Origin: Crocinitomicaceae bacterium | GTDB lineage: Bacteria; Bacteroidota; Bacteroidia; Flavobacteriales_G; Salibacteraceae | Assembly: GCA_002707155.1 (NCBI GenBank) | Contig: PAME01000024.1 | Coordinates: 1 to 64,000, forward strand | Direction: 5' to 3' | DNA: 64,000 nt | In this document: positions 7,720 to 18,000 of the stretch, piece by piece | Numbering within the stretch: the stretch's first letter is position 1 | How the letters are laid out: each line of letters begins with the position of its first letter | Translations under genes and position numbers: made by a program | The notes under the pieces: model-generated | Database searches by the model: none | The model's input: only the letters and a program-made list of their open reading frames with translations | Told to the model about the DNA's origin: nothing

Positions 7720-9321
7720 TTACTTTCTGCCGTGTACCCAAAAGTTGCCGTTGATTTTACTTTTTAATTCACTTTCTTTAAGTTGTTTTATTTCTGAAAG
7801 TGCTGCATCAAGATCGTTAAATTCACTCGTGTAAACAAAGAAGAATTTCCGGTCTGCTCGTGATACCACTTTTGTATCGACACCAGCTTCACGCTTTAAC
7901 ATGCGTTGATAAGCTTTAGCGTCTTCAATATTAAAATAGGAACCTACTACGGTATAGTATTTACTGTACTTTCGTTCATCATCACCTTCTTCCAAAACAC
8001 CGCTCACTTTTAGGGCTTCTAGTTCTAATTCAATTGCTTTCATAACTTCAGCAGAATCTAAGCTCTTGGTGTTGTTTTTTTGTTCGTTAAGCTTTGATTT
8101 TAACGCTTCTATTTCTTTTTCAAGATTATCTATTCGCTCCTTATCTTCTTCGCTTAATTCGGATGTTTTGTTCGTTAGAGTTTCTTCATCCGTTGAAGTA
8201 TTTGGTTCGACTTTATTATCCTCAATTATTTTATCCATTTTAGGTTTTTCCTTTTCATAGGTACTTTTGAGTTTATTGACTTCTTCTTTTTGCTCTTTTA
8301 GGGCTTTCTCCTGTTCTTTAACCTGCTTTACAAGTGTTTCATTATTATCTTTTAATAGGTCAATTTCTTCTTGTTGGTTTCTTATGCTTCTAGCAAGTTG
8401 ATCTCTGGATTGATCTCCTTTAACTTTTCTTGGAATTCGATAACCAATTGATATTTCATGTGTGCCAGAATTGTAGTCTTTTATTCCGCTTGTTGATAAA
8501 TCGTAGGAATAACCTAAAATGAGTTGATCAAAAATTTGTGCTCCAGCAATTATAACTACTCCAAAATTCTGTCTGTAGCCAAGTCCTCCCCAAAACTTTT
8601 GGTCCCACTTAACAACGGTATTAAACTCTAGCGGTAAGTTGGCGCCTTGCATGTGTCTTACAAAGAGTGTAGGAGAAATGGTAATTGGCTTTTTACTTAA
8701 TTCAAAGTCGTAAGTTGCAAATATGTTGAAGTGTCTAAGGTTATTGTAAGCAGTTGCTTCCTGAGAAATATCATCCTCATAATTAAATTGGCTATTCATC
8801 AATTGATTGATAGAAAATCCTGCAGTTAACTTATCCCATTGATAAACCAAACCAAAGTCAGCATCGAACGCCATTTGATTACTGTTATAATCCAATAAAT
8901 TAGATTCAGTTTTATCTACAACACGTACTTTGTTAAAATCAATACTTCGTTGAATGAATGCTCCTCCAAGACCAAATGAGATTAAGTGATCTTCTGTTAT
9001 TGGCAATCGATACCTAAAGTCTACTTGCCCAGTTGTAGTATTAAAAATATGTACTTGATCTGTATTTATTTTTAAGCCCAGAGCATATTTTTCACCGCCT
9101 AAAGGAGTTTCTAATGTGATGGCTGAAGTTCTTGGTGCATCTTGTATTCCTACCCATTGTTGCCTGTGATGTAGCATGAATCGAGTTTCATTTTTTGCTG
9201 CAACAGCCGCTGGATTATTGAGGTACAGATTCAAAAAATTTTGACTGTAAATAGGTGTTTGCTGTGCTTGTGTAGCAGTAAATCCTAATACAAAAGCAAG
9301 TGTAATTTTAATTCTAGTCAT
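7720..9321 (-). CDS. PorP/SprF-family T9SS outer-membrane protein with coiled-coil and SPOR-like C-terminus
   Basis: Residues 1-19 are a signal peptide (TATQAQ). Residues about 20-300 match the PorP/SprF barrel family: QQTPIYSQNFLNLYLNNPAAVA, HHRQQWVGIQDAPRT and LGYSYDLSTSGIKDYNSGTHEISIGYR in the expected order. About 310-430 is a charged heptad-rich coiled coil (KEQEKALKEQKEEVNKLK). Residues about 455-525 (YYTVVGSYFNIEDAKAYQ onwards) resemble a SPOR domain, which binds denuded peptidoglycan. PorP/SprF proteins are usually 300-350 aa, so this is an extended version at 533 aa. It is the last gene of the six-gene operon and follows a type B T9SS substrate by 6 bases, the same pairing as SprB and SprF. 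A role in exporting or anchoring that substrate is inferred. Confidence 0.82.
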   Translation of the reverse strand: MTRIKITLAFVLGFTATQAQQTPIYSQNFLNLYLNNPAAVAAKNETRFMLHHRQQWVGIQDAPRTSAITLETPLGGEKYALGLKINTDQVHIFNTTTGQVDFRYRLPITEDHLISFGLGGAFIQRSIDFNKVRVVDKTESNLLDYNSNQMAFDADFGLVYQWDKLTAGFSINQLMNSQFNYEDDISQEATAYNNLRHFNIFATYDFELSKKPITISPTLFVRHMQGANLPLEFNTVVKWDQKFWGGLGYRQNFGVVIIAGAQIFDQLILGYSYDLSTSGIKDYNSGTHEISIGYRIPRKVKGDQSRDQLARSIRNQQEEIDLLKDNNETLVKQVKEQEKALKEQKEEVNKLKSTYEKEKPKMDKIIEDNKVEPNTSTDEETLTNKTSELSEEDKERIDNLEKEIEALKSKLNEQKNNTKSLDSAEVMKAIELELEALKVSGVLEEGDDERKYSKYYTVVGSYFNIEDAKAYQRMLKREAGVDTKVVSRADRKFFFVYTSEFNDLDAALSEIKQLKESELKSKINGNFWVHGRK

Positions 9322-9327
9322 GATTAC

Positions 9328-12300
9328 TTACTTATTATTTCTCAATATTGTTAATGCGCCCTTGTAGGTTCTTTCACTGTCTGGAAAAGATATGGTATAA
9401 TAATATGCTCCGTCAGGGAGTATATCACCTTTTGCATTTCTTCCGTCCCAGTCGTTTTGATATTCCGTGGTATTCAAAACTTCACCACCCCAGCGATCAT
9501 AAACTGCAATTTTTCCATCTTGGTAGTTTTCAATATTTTGTATTACCCAAAAATCATTTTGCCCGTTTCCATCTGGTGTAATAACATTTGTAGGTATTAC
9601 ATTAAAATCATTATTTGTCAATATTGTTTGAGTAGCTGTATTCGAACAACCCTTTTCGTCGGTTCCAGTTACCGTAAAAATCGATTCTTCTTTTGCTGTA
9701 AAAACGGGATCAGCTATTGTTGAATTATTCAATCCGGTTTGAGGTATCCAATCATACTCTATTCCTCCCTGTGCAAGGAGTTGAATTTCAAATCCTTTGC
9801 TAATAGTTGTGTCGTTACCAATTAAAATCTCTGGTAATTTATAAATCTCTACATTTCTGATAATTGAATCTTTGCAGTTGTTTTGTGAAGAAGAAACGAG
9901 CTTCAATTTATAAACACCTGGTATTTCAGGAGTAAAAACGGGTTTTGGTATAATTGATTCAAAGATACTGTCCAAGGTCCATTTAAAGGTAATTGTTCCG
10001 TTTGTAATCGTGGATACATTGTTAGGTTCTAAATCGTTATATAAGCATGCATTATCAACACTAAAATTAGATACTGGCACTTCATATACCTCGACTTGTT
10101 TGATGGTATCTGCAATACAGTTTTTATCTGAAACGGCTTTTAAGTTAACATCGTATTTACCGTTATTCAAGTAAAAATGAGCCGGTGAAGGGATATTTGC
10201 ACTTGTTCCGTCGCCAAAATCCCATGTAAATGAAACAATTGATCCTCTTGCAATTTTAGTACTATCAGTAAAAGGCATTTTGAAACCATCACAAATAGAT
10301 TCGAAAACAAAATCAACTTCAGGAATTTCATAAGATATGACCTGTTTAATAATTGTATCGGTGCAACCAAATTCAGAAGTGGAAACTAATTCTACGGATT
10401 GATTTCCTTGAGTTGGAAAAAGAAAATTGACATCTTCTAAAGTATCGGTATTAGTATTTCCAAAATCCCACAAGTAACTCAATTTACCTTGAACACTAAA
10501 AGAGCGATTTGTGAATGGAGTAGAGTCTTTAAAACAAACATTAGTAAAAACAAAATCAGCTACTGGGTTGGCATAAACAGTTATGTTTTTTGTCATTTGA
10601 TCTGTACAGCCTGAATCGGTTGTTTGTACTAAAGTAATTTTATAGTTACCTGGTCCTGTATAAAAGTGTTTTGGGTTTTTAAGTGTGTCCGTATTTCCAT
10701 CACCAAAGTCCCAGGAGAAGGTAACTGTGGTATCAGGAATGTTTGCCCCGCTAGAATATGCACTATTATCAAATAAAAAAGCCGAGTCTTCAAAACAAAC
10801 ATTGTTTAATGTAAAGTCAGTTGCTGGCTGAGGGTTAACCCATACGCTTGCAGTTGCAGTATCAGTGCAATTGTTAATCGTAGTAGTAATTAAGCGAACG
10901 TTATATGTTCCAGAGTTAGAATATTGGTGTTTTGGGTTATTGTTATTTGAGGTATTTAAATCCCCGAAATTCCAGGCAGAAGTAAGGTTGCCTAACTTAA
11001 CTGTAGAATTGTTTTGAAAACTCATACCTTGACCCAAACAAACGCTAGAACTTGAAAAAGAAGGGTTACTTCTCGGATGGGCAACAACGAGTCGTGTAAT
11101 TGAATCTTTACAATTTGTACCTGACTCAGTTACCACAAGGCTGGTTGTAAAAGAACCATCTGTTGAGTAGGCATACTTAGGGTTTGCCAAAGTGCTATTT
11201 CCTGCTGCATCACCAAAATCCCATACATAAGCTAAACTGCTACCAGCAAATGGATAAGTAGAGGTATTTGTAAATACACTCGAATCAGTTATACAAGCGT
11301 TTGTTGCGGAAAATGCTGCCGTTGGCAATGCATTCACTAGTACATTTTTTGACAATGAATCAACACAACCTTGATTTGTTGTAGCCTTTAGCTTTACTAA
11401 ATAGGTTCCGTAATTTGTGTATTTATGTAATGGGTTTCGCACATTTGATCCATTACTGTTCCCAAAGTCCCAGCTATATGATCCAATTGTTGCTCCAACA
11501 AGTTTAGTACTATCTGAGAGCTGAGTAGATGCACCGAAACAAACACTGTCTGCGCTAAAATTGACAGACGGCAAGGCATATACAACTACTGGTTTAGAAA
11601 TTGAATCAACACAACCGTTATTTGAAGTTACGCGCAGTGTGGCGTTTATTGATCCCGCTGAAGTATATGCGTATTTAGGATTAATATTTATTGATTGAGC
11701 GCCTACTGGGCCAAATTTCCACAAATGCGAAAGTGTTCCTCCTTTAAGGAAGGAGTTGTCTGTAAACAAAGTTGTGTCACCTGCGCAAACATTTGTAGAG
11801 CTAAAATTGGCTGCTGGCGATTCATAAATCACTATAGAAAATTGTTTTGTATGTGTGTAACCCGAGTCTGATGTGGCTTCCATTAAAATGTTGTATGCAC
11901 CTGGAGTTGTATACTTATAGATTGGATTCTCTTCGCTGGAGATACTGCCATCACCAAAAGTCCAACTGAACGTCATATTTCCTTTTTTAACGAAGCTATT
12001 ATTTAAAAACTTAGCTGAATCACTAACACAAACTCTATTAACACTAAAATCTGCTCTAGGAATAGGGTTCACTACCACCGTTTTTTTCAGTGTATCGTTA
12101 CAAAATTGCGTATATGAAATAAGTTCAACAGAGTAATTTCCTGTATCAGCGTAGGTATGCGTTGGGTTTTGAGTATTTGAGTTGTTGCCATCTCCAAAGT
12201 TCCATAAATAACCAAGCGTACCCGTTGCTATTGAAGAGTTATTTGCAAAAGTTAGTGCTTTACCTTCTGCTGTAGTAGGAGCATTCCAAATAGTTGAAGG

Positions 12301-15030
12301 AGTTGCATTTACAGTAATCGTTTTTGCAATTGTGTCTGAACAGTTGTTAGCTGATTTGAATATTAATTGCGCTTGGTAGTTTCCGTGAGTGGTGTAGGAC
12401 TCATTTGGGGAATATGCTGCACTTGTATTGCCATTTCCAAAAGTCCAAGTCGAAGTGCCATTTGCAGGTGTGCTAGTATTGGTGAACTCGGTAGCCGTTC
12501 CAACGCAAACAGTTGTATTTGTAAATTTAACATCAGGAATAGTGTCAATTACAACAGTTTTTGAAATAGTAGATTTACAGTTGTCAGCAGACGTAGCTAC
12601 TAATGTTACGTTAAAAGAGCCGGGCTTTGTAAATATATAATTTGGATTTTTATTCAAACCTGTACTCCCATCACTAAAATCCCAGAAGTAGGTATTTGAG
12701 TTACCGTTAATAGTTTGATTAGAAAACTTCGAAACAGAAGTATGGCAGGTATTTGGGACGCTGAAATTAGCAATAGGAGAGGAGTTTACCCATACAGCAG
12801 CTGTATCACTTAACTCAGTTCCACATACTCCTAAGCTTAGCTGAACTCTATAATGAGTAGTAATAGTTAGATTCGAAAAATTGTTTTGGATCGTTGTGTT
12901 GTTTACATCTGTCCAAGTTTGCATCGTATCAGTAGAAATTTGCCATTTATCAATTATTCCACTCTGATTATTTAGAATAATAATACCTGAATTTGAAGCG
13001 TCACAAACAGTTTTTGAGCCATTTAAGTTGCCCCCTTTAATCTCGGGAATAACTTCAATAAACGTTGAGCTAGAAGCAACTTCGTTGCAGTTTGTTGATT
13101 GCACAATTGCCCTATAATAGGCATTAGAAACTAAGTTGCTATAAGTAAGACTTGTGGTAGTATTATTAATAGAACCCCATGTACCGCCGCTATTTGGTGC
13201 GCTCTCCCATCGCACAACATTTCCAGTGTGTCCAGATAGATTTATGGTAGCACCATTAGAACTAGCACAAACGGTAGCAGAACCGCTTACCGAACCTCCA
13301 ACCGTTGCAGGTGATATAGTTATTTTTCCAATACTTGAAGAATCTGCTGCACATGTACCTGATTTGATAATACTTCGGTACCAAGTTTCGGTATTGATAT
13401 TTGTAAATGAGATAGTATCAGTTGTAGACCCCTCAATGGACCAGTTGGCGCCACTATCTGTTGATTTTAGCCAGTTTGTCGTTGTTCCAGTTTTATTAGG
13501 GGTAACTATTTTTCCGCTATTTCCACTAATACAAACGGCACCTGTTCCAGATAAAACACCAGCAACACTAGTGGGGTCGATGGTTAATTTAGCTGGGCTT
13601 GAAAACATAACGCTACAGCCTTCATTTTGGACAACTGCACGGTAAGAGGTAGTTGTTTGCATGTTGCTATAGGCTAATGAACTGTCTAACTTTACAATAT
13701 CAATCCAAGGATTATTACCAGTGAAGCTACTTTGCCAGCGAATAACTTTTCCTGTATTGCCTGATAAAACTAATGAACCACTATTAATATTGTAACAAAT
13801 ATTACTAGTTCCACTTACGTTTCCGCCAACTGTAGCTGCATTTACGTTTACCACAAACGCGGCGCTTGTATCGTTAGAACAAACACCACTTTTTGTAAAA
13901 GTTTTAAAATAGGTAGTTTGAGTAAGGTTGGTAATATTATAAGTTTTAAGCGGGTTTGCAAGCACATTGTAATTAGTGCCATTTGTTGAAGTTAGCCAAT
14001 TTTGGATACTACCATTCGAGCTTTTTACGGTTAAAACAGCACTGTTTGTGCCGGTACATAAATCAGTTGTACCAGAAATAGCACCTGCATTACTTACAGG
14101 ATCAATATTAATTCTTCCTATTGCTGAGTACACAGTATCGCAACCTGGATTATGTATAATTGCTCTATAATAAGCTGTGGCACTAAGATTTTTATATGGT
14201 TCTTTGGTCTTGGAGTTAAATGAATAAGACCATGGGCCATTGTTTGAATTTGCTTGCTCCCAACCCAACACATTTCCTAAATGTCCGGAAAGAGTTAGAG
14301 TATCTTCATTAATTCCAGAACAAACTGTCGAAGTTGACAATCCATTAGACGCTAAAACCGAACCTCCAATAGTTTGTGTATTTACAATGACCTTGGATAC
14401 ATTGGAAGTATCTTTTTTACAAGCACCATTCTTTGCAACAACTCTATACCAGGTAGTTGCAGTTAAGTTTGTATAGGATTGAGTTGTTGCCGAAGTGGCA
14501 TTTTCATTCCAAGTAGAACCATTATTAAATGAAGTTTGCCAACTATAAATTGCTCCAACTCCATTACCTACAGAAAGTGTTCCTGAATTATTATTTGTAC
14601 AAACAGTTGCATTTCCGGTAAGAGTTCCCACCACCGTAGATTGATCTACTCTTATTTGAACACTTGAAGATGCAGCTTCAGGATCAGCTCCATTTTTTAC
14701 TATTGCCCTGAAATATGTGGTGGAAGTTAAATTAGAATAGGTATACGTAACTCCAGTATGCGTAATCGTACTCCAGGGGTTTCCACCAGAATTTGAATAT
14801 TCCCAACGAACAATCGAACCAAACTGGCCACTAAGATTTAAAGTTCCAGTATTGCTGCCTGCACAAACAGAATCTAAATTGTTGGCGGTTGCTGTTTGTA
14901 GAGTCCCGCCTACTGAAACTGGAACTGGAACTGGAACTGGAACTGGAACTGGAACTGGAGAATTTGCAAAAATGTTCCCTGAACACAAAACAACTAGGGC
15001 TAAAATCAAACTTTGATAAAGAAATTTCAT
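9328..15030 (-). CDS. 1900-aa Ig-like/PKD surface protein with gliding-associated type B T9SS C-terminal domain
   Basis: A signal peptide (about 1-23) is followed by a Pro-Val run (PVPVPVPVPVPVPV) encoded by a hexanucleotide repeat. Residues about 40-770 hold eight Ig-like repeats of about 90 aa, each with a conserved Trp (RWEYSN, SWQTSF, GWEQAN, NWLTST, RWQSSF and others) and cysteines. About 775-1720 hold around 12 PKD domains, recognisable by WDFGDG variants and YxxxGxYxVxL endings. The last 90 residues, from VITPDGNGQNDFWVI through YDRWGGEV and DGAYYYTI, are the gliding-motility-associated domain that marks type B T9SS cargo. It is likely displayed on the cell surface or released. It sits between the 3034-aa protein and its probable PorP/SprF partner. 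The ligand is unknown. Confidence 0.85.
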   Translation of the reverse strand: MKFLYQSLILALVVLCSGNIFANSPVPVPVPVPVPVPVSVGGTLQTATANNLDSVCAGSNTGTLNLSGQFGSIVRWEYSNSGGNPWSTITHTGVTYTYSNLTSTTYFRAIVKNGADPEAASSSVQIRVDQSTVVGTLTGNATVCTNNNSGTLSVGNGVGAIYSWQTSFNNGSTWNENATSATTQSYTNLTATTWYRVVAKNGACKKDTSNVSKVIVNTQTIGGSVLASNGLSTSTVCSGINEDTLTLSGHLGNVLGWEQANSNNGPWSYSFNSKTKEPYKNLSATAYYRAIIHNPGCDTVYSAIGRINIDPVSNAGAISGTTDLCTGTNSAVLTVKSSNGSIQNWLTSTNGTNYNVLANPLKTYNITNLTQTTYFKTFTKSGVCSNDTSAAFVVNVNAATVGGNVSGTSNICYNINSGSLVLSGNTGKVIRWQSSFTGNNPWIDIVKLDSSLAYSNMQTTTSYRAVVQNEGCSVMFSSPAKLTIDPTSVAGVLSGTGAVCISGNSGKIVTPNKTGTTTNWLKSTDSGANWSIEGSTTDTISFTNINTETWYRSIIKSGTCAADSSSIGKITISPATVGGSVSGSATVCASSNGATINLSGHTGNVVRWESAPNSGGTWGSINNTTTSLTYSNLVSNAYYRAIVQSTNCNEVASSSTFIEVIPEIKGGNLNGSKTVCDASNSGIIILNNQSGIIDKWQISTDTMQTWTDVNNTTIQNNFSNLTITTHYRVQLSLGVCGTELSDTAAVWVNSSPIANFSVPNTCHTSVSKFSNQTINGNSNTYFWDFSDGSTGLNKNPNYIFTKPGSFNVTLVATSADNCKSTISKTVVIDTIPDVKFTNTTVCVGTATEFTNTSTPANGTSTWTFGNGNTSAAYSPNESYTTHGNYQAQLIFKSANNCSDTIAKTITVNATPSTIWNAPTTAEGKALTFANNSSIATGTLGYLWNFGDGNNSNTQNPTHTYADTGNYSVELISYTQFCNDTLKKTVVVNPIPRADFSVNRVCVSDSAKFLNNSFVKKGNMTFSWTFGDGSISSEENPIYKYTTPGAYNILMEATSDSGYTHTKQFSIVIYESPAANFSSTNVCAGDTTLFTDNSFLKGGTLSHLWKFGPVGAQSININPKYAYTSAGSINATLRVTSNNGCVDSISKPVVVYALPSVNFSADSVCFGASTQLSDSTKLVGATIGSYSWDFGNSNGSNVRNPLHKYTNYGTYLVKLKATTNQGCVDSLSKNVLVNALPTAAFSATNACITDSSVFTNTSTYPFAGSSLAYVWDFGDAAGNSTLANPKYAYSTDGSFTTSLVVTESGTNCKDSITRLVVAHPRSNPSFSSSSVCLGQGMSFQNNSTVKLGNLTSAWNFGDLNTSNNNNPKHQYSNSGTYNVRLITTTINNCTDTATASVWVNPQPATDFTLNNVCFEDSAFLFDNSAYSSGANIPDTTVTFSWDFGDGNTDTLKNPKHFYTGPGNYKITLVQTTDSGCTDQMTKNITVYANPVADFVFTNVCFKDSTPFTNRSFSVQGKLSYLWDFGNTNTDTLEDVNFLFPTQGNQSVELVSTSEFGCTDTIIKQVISYEIPEVDFVFESICDGFKMPFTDSTKIARGSIVSFTWDFGDGTSANIPSPAHFYLNNGKYDVNLKAVSDKNCIADTIKQVEVYEVPVSNFSVDNACLYNDLEPNNVSTITNGTITFKWTLDSIFESIIPKPVFTPEIPGVYKLKLVSSSQNNCKDSIIRNVEIYKLPEILIGNDTTISKGFEIQLLAQGGIEYDWIPQTGLNNSTIADPVFTAKEESIFTVTGTDEKGCSNTATQTILTNNDFNVIPTNVITPDGNGQNDFWVIQNIENYQDGKIAVYDRWGGEVLNTTEYQNDWDGRNAKGDILPDGAYYYTISFPDSERTYKGALTILRNNK
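14915..14959. repeat. Hexanucleotide tandem repeat (GGAACT) encoding Pro-Val
   Basis: Six perfect GGAACT units (14921-14956) plus a degenerate unit on the left (GAAACT) and a partial one on the right lie just after the signal-peptide codons of the 1900-aa gene. On the coding strand they read as alternating Val and Pro codons. Slippage would change length by two residues without a frame change. Confidence 0.9.
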
Positions 15031-15038
15031 ATCAACTT

Positions 15039-18000
15039 TTATCTGGAAATTACTACTCTAAATACTTTTCTTTCTCGTCCTAAATTGGCTTGCATAAAGT
15101 ACATGCCTGGAGCTAAGTCACTAAAATGAAAATCATTGACATAGGAGTCTACACCCGTTATAAATTCTTGGTGAAGAATGGTTCCACGCATATCAAAGAA
15201 GTACAAAGCAACATTGTCTTCTTGGCTCAACTCAAGCAACAACCTAAATGAACCATGATTTGGGTTAGGATATAAATTTGCCCTGACAAATTCAGTTGTT
15301 TCTAAACTTTCTTCTGGGTTACTAGGGTCAAATGCGTCTTGTTTTAATCGTTTAGAAACTTCTATTTCTTTAGTCCTAGAATCCTGACAAGAACCATTGC
15401 TAACTGTAAGTTTTACATTGAATTTTCCTTCAATTAAATATCGGTGTTCCGGGTCTTGAAGATTTGAAGAATTCTGGTCACCGAAATCATAGTTCCATGA
15501 GGTGATATCAGGATAAGACAAATCTACAAATTGCACAGTATCGGCCATTTCTACCTTACTTGTGGAAAGGAAATAGGCATAAACAGTATCAGTTTTTGGG
15601 GTAAAGTTAATAGTGTCAGAACCAATGCAACCTCCAGATGTTGTTACTTGAACGTAGTATTTTCCCGCTGCTGAAACTGTTGATATTTGTGTTGAATCAA
15701 CATAGTTATTTGGCCCACCCCAAATATAGGAACCTCCTTTATTACCCGCATCCAGTGGGAGTTCTTGGTTTATACAAAACCCAGTATCATTTCCTAAGTC
15801 TATGGTTGGAGATACTCCTAGGTTTACATTGATAGTATCAGACTTTGAACAGCCAAGACTGTTTGTTACTTTAACCCAATATTTACCAAGTGTTGCCACC
15901 GATATTGTTTGATTAGAAGTATTGTTTGACCATAACACAGTGTTACCAGTGTTTTTGGCGTTTAATGTAAGTGTACTACCCGAACAAATATTAGTATCAG
16001 CACCTAAGTTTAGGTTTGGAGTTGGCTTAATCCCCAACGTAACTGTATCTCTCCCCACGCATGACTTTGCGCTAGTAACATGTGCCCAATAAGTTCCAGC
16101 AGTTTCAGCTAAAAGTTTTTGCTTTGTGGAATTGTCATTCCATAGATAGGAAAGTCCCGGGTTTTTTGCATCTAAATTGACACTATCACAAACATCGCGA
16201 TCGTTTCCGAGGTTCACAACTGGAATTGCATTTAGAGTAACATTTATAGCGTCGTTTGACTTACAATTTTTAGCATCCGTAACGGTTACAGAATAAGCTC
16301 CACTTTGTCCAATAGATACTGTTTGCGTTCTGCTTCCATTAGACCATAAGAATCTACTTCCAGCATTTTGAGCATCTAAAATTACATCTTGGTAGTGGCA
16401 AGAATCTAAATCGGAACCAAGATTTACAGTAACGCCAGCATCGAATTTAACAACAACGGTATCTCTACCAGTACAAGTTAAATTGTCAGTTACACTCACC
16501 CAAATCGTATCAGATGATGTTGGAGTGAAAGTTTGAGCGGTTGTTCCACCTTTCCATAAATAAGTCTTCCCCACATGCCCTGCGTCAAGCACTGGAGCGT
16601 TATTTGCGCAAGCTGATACATCAGAGCCAAGATTAACTAATGGCAACGCATTAATTGTAACTATGCTAGTATCTTTTGTTACACAGGTACTAATTGATAC
16701 ACTAACAATGTAAGTACCCGTTTGCCTTGCATTTATTGTTTGACTAATTGCATTATTGTTCCAAGCAAATTTAGCTCCTGGATTACCTGCATCGAGGGTT
16801 GTGCTTCCACAAGCAGTAATTGAAGGTGGCAGGGTAATAATGGGTACAGCCTTAATAGCAATATTTACGGAATCTTCGTTTGAGCAATTATTCGCGTCCG
16901 TAACTTTAAGCGTATATTTTCCCGTTAAACCAGCTTTTGTGGTCCGATTTGAAGTACTATTTGACCAATTATATAGTGTCCCCGAAGGATAGTTGTTTAG
17001 AGAACTCAATGTTATAGAGTCACCAGCACAACCAATTTTATCAATACCTAAATTCACATTAGGAATAGATCGAATTGATGCTACAATTTGATCGCTAGCA
17101 AAACAGCCACCATCGGATACTGTAACTCTAAATGTGCCTGCGTTAATTACTTCTAAGGTTTGAGAAGTTTGTCCTGTGCTCCATTTGAAATTTAGCCCAG
17201 GATTTCCGGCATCAAGCGTATCTTTTAAACCCGAACATAAACTAATATTCCCACCTAAATTGACAATGGGCTTACTTATGTATGATATTTTGATACTGTC
17301 AATTGCCTTACAGTTGTTCTGGTCTGTAACAGTAACTGTATAAGTGTTTGCAGCTGAAACTTGAATCACCTGCGCCGTTGAATTATTGCTCCAACTAAAA
17401 GAAGCCCCAGGGTTTTTAGCGTCAAGAATTACAGTACTACTTTGGCAAACGGTATCGTCATTTCCTAGATTTAAAGTAGGCGATGTATAGGCTTGAACAT
17501 TAGCATTAGCATTTCCAATACATCCATTTACGTCAGTTACAGTTACAGCGTAGAACCCGCTAACAGCAACTTTAAGCACTTGTAAAGTAGAATTATCACT
17601 CCATTTGAAAGTTCCTCCAGCATTACCTGCATCCAACTCAAGCGTGTCGCTTGAACAAATAGAACTGCTATTTCCCAAGTTCACAATTGGTGGTGTTGAG
17701 GTGGTTATTGTTATTGTGTCTTTTGTACTACAGCCATTATAGGTAGAAACAACAGAGTAAGTGCCAGCAGCTTTTACAGAAATTGCTGGACTATTGCTTG
17801 AAGTAGACCATGTCGTGCTATAATTTGAACTTCCTACAGAAAGAAGTAATGATTTGCCACCACAAAGGTTAGTGTCGTTTCCAAGATTAAAAACGGGTGC
17901 TTGATTTAGTGTAACGTTACTGCTAGCTATACTAAGACAAGTTGTTGCCGTGTCGGTAACTGTAACTGAATACAATCCAGTAGAAGTTGGATTTAATGTA

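Noticed and set aside
13154..13645. 163-codon open frame on the plus strand inside the 1900-aa gene
   Set aside because: It mirrors the repetitive Ig coding sequence on the other strand, has no start context and translates to Val/Pro-rich sequence with no family.
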